Source: Pirellulales bacterium
Lineage (GTDB): Bacteria > Planctomycetota > Planctomycetia > Pirellulales > Lacipirellulaceae
DNA: 46,556 nt
Reading direction: 5' to 3'
NCBI GenBank assembly: GCA_022448345.1
Contig: JAKVCB010000016.1
Coordinates: 1-46,556, forward strand
The position numbers and the translations under genes were made by a program. Below are positions 43,441 through 46,556 of the stretch, in pieces. The notes under the pieces are model-generated. The model was not told the origin of the DNA. It saw only the letters and a list, made by a program, of their open reading frames with translations, and did no database searches. Every line of letters begins with the position of its first letter. Within the stretch, counting starts at the first letter, position 1.

Positions 43441-46400
43441 ATGCCCGCAACCGAAAAAACCTGGCGAGATCAAAAATGGATGCATGTCGTTTTCGGCGTG
43501 TCGTCATTGATCATGTTGCTCGCCACGGTGTGGATGCTCGAAAAAGATCACAACCGGGAGTGGCGCCGGTGGCAAATGCAGGATCGTGGTAAAGAGCGCT
43601 GGCAGCACACTTCGCGGCTGGCGGAAGCAAGTGCCGAGTCCCATGCCGCCTTGAAGGGGCTCAAGCGGCAGTTGGCAAAGGCCAGCAGTTCCAACGTGGA
43701 TCCCGCCCTCATTCAGAAGGTGAGAGAGATCGTTGAGGCCGAAGATGCTCGCCTGGCGGACCAGAAGGCACCTGTGAAGTCCTCCGAGGCCAGCCTGGCC
43801 GCGGTCGAAAAACAACTTACGAAACTTGAACCCCTGGCTGAGGGCGCCGCAGAGGCTCGCGACGCAGTGGAAGTGGCCAAGGAATCTGCCCATCAGGCGG
43901 TCAATGCCAAGGTGGCCGCCGAACAGGATTCGGACCAGCATGAGGCGTTGCCAAAGCTTACGGAGGCGTCGGCAGCGGGTTTAAAGTCGCTGCACCAAAA
44001 AATCCAACAGCGCGACAAGGCTGAACAAAAGGCAGGCGGTGCCCGCAAGCAGCTGCTGGCTGCGATGGACAAGATCATTAGCGAGGCAAAACGCCGAGAA
44101 GATGCCTTCACGGTTCAAAAGAAATTTGTTGCTGCTGAGCACACGGCTCGTGTTAGTGAGCACGGCATTGCAGTAGGGCAAAGTTTGCCGGCAGAGCAAG
44201 TCGCCAAAATCCAGACTGAAATCGACGCGCTTGCGCAGAAGATGACCGCCCTCGATGATCAGGTCAGCTCGGCCAAGGATTATCGTGTTGGTCTGGAAGC
44301 GGTTCGTCGCGATGTCGAGCAAGAGGTGAGTGAAATCGCGAAAGAGCTTGGGGCGGTGCAAACGGAACTGGGTCGCATTGCCAGCAATCGCGACAAAAAC
44401 ACTTGGAATTTGGGGGAATGGTTTGCCCGCCGCCCCATCCTCAACGCGCTTTACGATGGCAATATTCGAATTGAGCAAACCTGGTTGCCCGATATCAAAA
44501 TCAATTACAACTTTAGCGAGGTGCCTCGGTACGATCGGTGTATCACGTGTCATCGATCGATCGACAAAACTGCACCAGGCTCTGCCGTGGAACCAGCCTT
44601 TGCTACCCTGAAGGAGAAAGACCGGCAGCGGATCGTGGAATTGGCAACGCCGTCAAAAGAGCCAGAGATCACCGTAAGTTATGAGGGGGTAGTTCGGCCT
44701 CCTACGCTTGAATCGGTTTACGGGTTAACCATTGCCAGCAGTGGTCAGGTCGACTACTACGCGGTCACGATCGAGTATGTAACGGACAAATCGCTGGCTG
44801 CCGCGGCTGGGCTTGAGATGGGCGATGTTATTCATGAAATCGATGGCGGCCGTGTTTATTCGAACGTCGACGTCGAGCAGTATTTACTCGACAATGCCCA
44901 TTGGGGGAAGCCGCTGAAGTTGACCATTCGTCGCGGGCTGGGCCACCCCTACACCTCCCATCCCCGGCTCGATCTCTACGTTGGCAGCATGAGTCCCCAC
45001 AAAAAAGGGGAAATGGGTTGTACGATTTGCCACGACGGGCAGGGTAGTGCGACCGATTTCAAGTGGGCTTCTCATACTCCCGATAACCCGAAAGAGGCTC
45101 ACGAATGGTCTAAAGAGCATGGTTGGTTTGATAACCATCATTGGATCTTCCCGATGACGCCCGATCGCTTTATCGAAAGTAATTGTCTGAAATGTCACCA
45201 CGAAGTTGCCGAACTTGAACCAAGTGAGCGGTTTCCCGAGCCACCCGCCCCCAAACTTGTCAAAGGGTATCACCTGATTCGCCAATATGGTTGCTTTGGC
45301 TGCCACGAGATCAATGGATACGACGGGCCTACCAAACGCATTGGCCCCGACATGCGGCTGGAACCCAATTATCACGAAGTGGCCGCTGCCGTTCTGCGCG
45401 ACAATGGGCTCACCGACGATGAACGTAAAGCAGCTGCAGCGCTCGTGCGTAGTCCGGAAGCAGATACCGTTCGTCATGAACTCTACCAGGCGATCCAGGT
45501 CGATGCCGAGCTTGCCAGCCCCGATCACACAGAGGGCCAGCCGCACCTGACGGCAGCAACCCATAAGCTGGCCGAATTGCTCAAGGACGTGGAGTCGCCC
45601 GGGCGACTTCGTAAGGCGGGCCCCAGCCTCAGGTACCTTGCTTCAAAAGTGCAGTATCCGTGGCTCTACAGCTGGATTCGCAAACCGTCTGACTTTCGTT
45701 CCAGCACACGTATGCCACAAATCTTTGGGCTCCACGAGCATCTGGAAAAACATATCAAAGCCTTTCCCGATGGCCACGGGAATCCAGCCGGCCTCACCGA
45801 TTTGGAGTACACGCGCCGTTTTGAGCGGATCGAAATTCTTGCCCTGGCACGGTATCTGCTGAACAACAGTAGCAAGTTTGACTACCTGGACCCGCCTGCA
45901 GAAGTGACCACCCAATCCAGTCCGGAACGGGGTAAGTGGCTCTTTGAATCGCGCGGCTGCCTCGCCTGCCATTCCCACCAAGATTTCCCTGGAATTGCTT
46001 CCACCCAAGGTCCTAATCTTTCAGGGGTCTCCGCAAAATTCGATTCCGAGTCGGGGAGGCGCTGGCTTTACAGTTGGATCAAGCAGCCGCACCGTTATCA
46101 CCCGCGGACTGTGATGCCCGATTTGTATCTTGATCCGATCGTCGAAACCGATCCCGCCGGTCAGCCGACTGGGGTCGTGACTGATCCGGTTGCCGATATC
46201 GTCGCCTACTTGATGGGAGTGCCTTACGATTGGAAACCGCAAGACGTCCCCGCCGAGACTTTGACGGAGGATGAAAAGGCCGCTCTGAAAGACTTGACCA
46301 CAGAATGGCTTTCGGCCTCATTTCCCCGTACACGGGCCGAGGGGTACGCCAACGACGGAATCCCCGCAGTTCAAGCCGCCAGCCTCAAAGGGGATGAACG

Positions 46401-46556
46401 TGTGCTGGTCGACCTTAACGATCAGAACCGCGTGGCCAAACAACTCGACTATGTTGCCCGGCGATCGATCGGCCGTTATGGCTGTTTTGGTTGTCACGAC
46501 ATTCCCGGCCAGGAAGCTTCCAAGCCAATCGGGACCGCGCTGGCCGAGTGGGGCCG
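43441..46556 (+). CDS. Giant multiheme cytochrome c with coiled coil and PDZ domain (partial, runs off the window)
   Basis: An open frame of more than 1038 codons with no stop before the window ends. Order of parts: one membrane helix at about 15-33, a long charged coiled-coil region (about 50-310), a CxxCH at 367-371 (CITCH), a PDZ domain at about 440-500 (AAGLEMGDVIHEIDGGRVYS), then CTICH (527-531), CLKCH (582-586), CFGCH (618-622), CLACH (840-844) and CFGCH (1015-1019), so at least six c-type hemes. Cytochrome-c-like segments such as YPWLYSWIRKP and RRWLYSWIKQPHRYHPRTVMP flank heme sites and are repeated. It follows the cytochrome b genes by 62 bp and takes the place of cytochrome c1/f, as the likely electron acceptor of the Rieske protein. 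It faces the periplasm. Confidence 0.92.
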   Translation, partial: MPATEKTWRDQKWMHVVFGVSSLIMLLATVWMLEKDHNREWRRWQMQDRGKERWQHTSRLAEASAESHAALKGLKRQLAKASSSNVDPALIQKVREIVEAEDARLADQKAPVKSSEASLAAVEKQLTKLEPLAEGAAEARDAVEVAKESAHQAVNAKVAAEQDSDQHEALPKLTEASAAGLKSLHQKIQQRDKAEQKAGGARKQLLAAMDKIISEAKRREDAFTVQKKFVAAEHTARVSEHGIAVGQSLPAEQVAKIQTEIDALAQKMTALDDQVSSAKDYRVGLEAVRRDVEQEVSEIAKELGAVQTELGRIASNRDKNTWNLGEWFARRPILNALYDGNIRIEQTWLPDIKINYNFSEVPRYDRCITCHRSIDKTAPGSAVEPAFATLKEKDRQRIVELATPSKEPEITVSYEGVVRPPTLESVYGLTIASSGQVDYYAVTIEYVTDKSLAAAAGLEMGDVIHEIDGGRVYSNVDVEQYLLDNAHWGKPLKLTIRRGLGHPYTSHPRLDLYVGSMSPHKKGEMGCTICHDGQGSATDFKWASHTPDNPKEAHEWSKEHGWFDNHHWIFPMTPDRFIESNCLKCHHEVAELEPSERFPEPPAPKLVKGYHLIRQYGCFGCHEINGYDGPTKRIGPDMRLEPNYHEVAAAVLRDNGLTDDERKAAAALVRSPEADTVRHELYQAIQVDAELASPDHTEGQPHLTAATHKLAELLKDVESPGRLRKAGPSLRYLASKVQYPWLYSWIRKPSDFRSSTRMPQIFGLHEHLEKHIKAFPDGHGNPAGLTDLEYTRRFERIEILALARYLLNNSSKFDYLDPPAEVTTQSSPERGKWLFESRGCLACHSHQDFPGIASTQGPNLSGVSAKFDSESGRRWLYSWIKQPHRYHPRTVMPDLYLDPIVETDPAGQPTGVVTDPVADIVAYLMGVPYDWKPQDVPAETLTEDEKAALKDLTTEWLSASFPRTRAEGYANDGIPAVQAASLKGDERVLVDLNDQNRVAKQLDYVARRSIGRYGCFGCHDIPGQEASKPIGTALAEWG

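Noticed and set aside
1-46556. tRNA, rRNA, CRISPR, phage or transposon genes
   Set aside because: None recognised on either strand by eye; a covariance-model scan could still reveal a small RNA.

Overview
The window looks like a chromosomal segment of a planctomycete, most likely of the Pirellula-type lineage. The signs are a SecA of 1232 residues (about 900 is usual), an LPS Kdo transferase, several large secreted proteins without familiar enzymatic cores, an Lsm/SH3-like 'LKDGRTLEGKV' domain, scattered single-copy housekeeping genes in short transcription units, and a bc-type respiratory complex with lineage-specific extensions. This assignment is inferred from gene content only. I saw no rRNA, tRNA, CRISPR array, insertion sequence, integrase or phage gene.

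Layout. 193-9127: secA and a Kdo transferase (waaA), then a minus-strand rhomboid-fold protein, then a three-gene ABC-2 exporter. 9148-11843 (minus): yjbQ, ispH, a 62-residue protein and a five-EF-hand secreted protein. 12497-13498 (plus): a FlgM-like protein and a Fur-family regulator. 13637-16822 (minus): purB and an HD phosphohydrolase. 17070-19424 (plus): a secreted alpha/beta-hydrolase-like protein whose nucleophile serine is glycine. 19550-24825 (minus): a large secreted protein, a VWA-domain protein and trpD. 25183-26112 (plus): a nucleoside hydrolase. 26219-29580 (minus): an HtrA-type protease, a DksA/TraR zinc-finger protein and a sugar-phosphate-isomerase-like TIM barrel. 29833-31693: queuosine genes queF (minus), queC and queE (plus, overlapping). 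31727-39255 (minus): a small helical protein, an internally duplicated membrane protein, a giant FtsX-type permease broken by a one-base frameshift, two small cysteine-rich exported proteins and purD. 40043-46556 (plus): Rieske protein, b6-type cytochrome b, an extended subunit-IV-like protein and the start of a giant multiheme cytochrome c that runs off the window.

The most interesting region is the last. The four genes encode an unusual cytochrome bc complex. The cytochrome b is b6-like and keeps the cysteine that binds heme c(i/n) in b6f. The subunit-IV-like protein has about 230 extra N-terminal residues and lacks the Glu of the PEWY motif. The Rieske protein carries a long cytoplasmic tail with a thrice-repeated 'SVAEILAAAR' motif. 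The expected cytochrome c1/f is replaced by a membrane-anchored protein with a long coiled coil, a PDZ domain and at least six CxxCH heme sites. A perfect Crp/Fnr-type palindrome lies about 255 bp upstream of the operon. Other points of note are a four-fold repeat inserted in SecA, the pair of metallothionein-like exported proteins, and several perfect two-copy micro-duplications outside genes.
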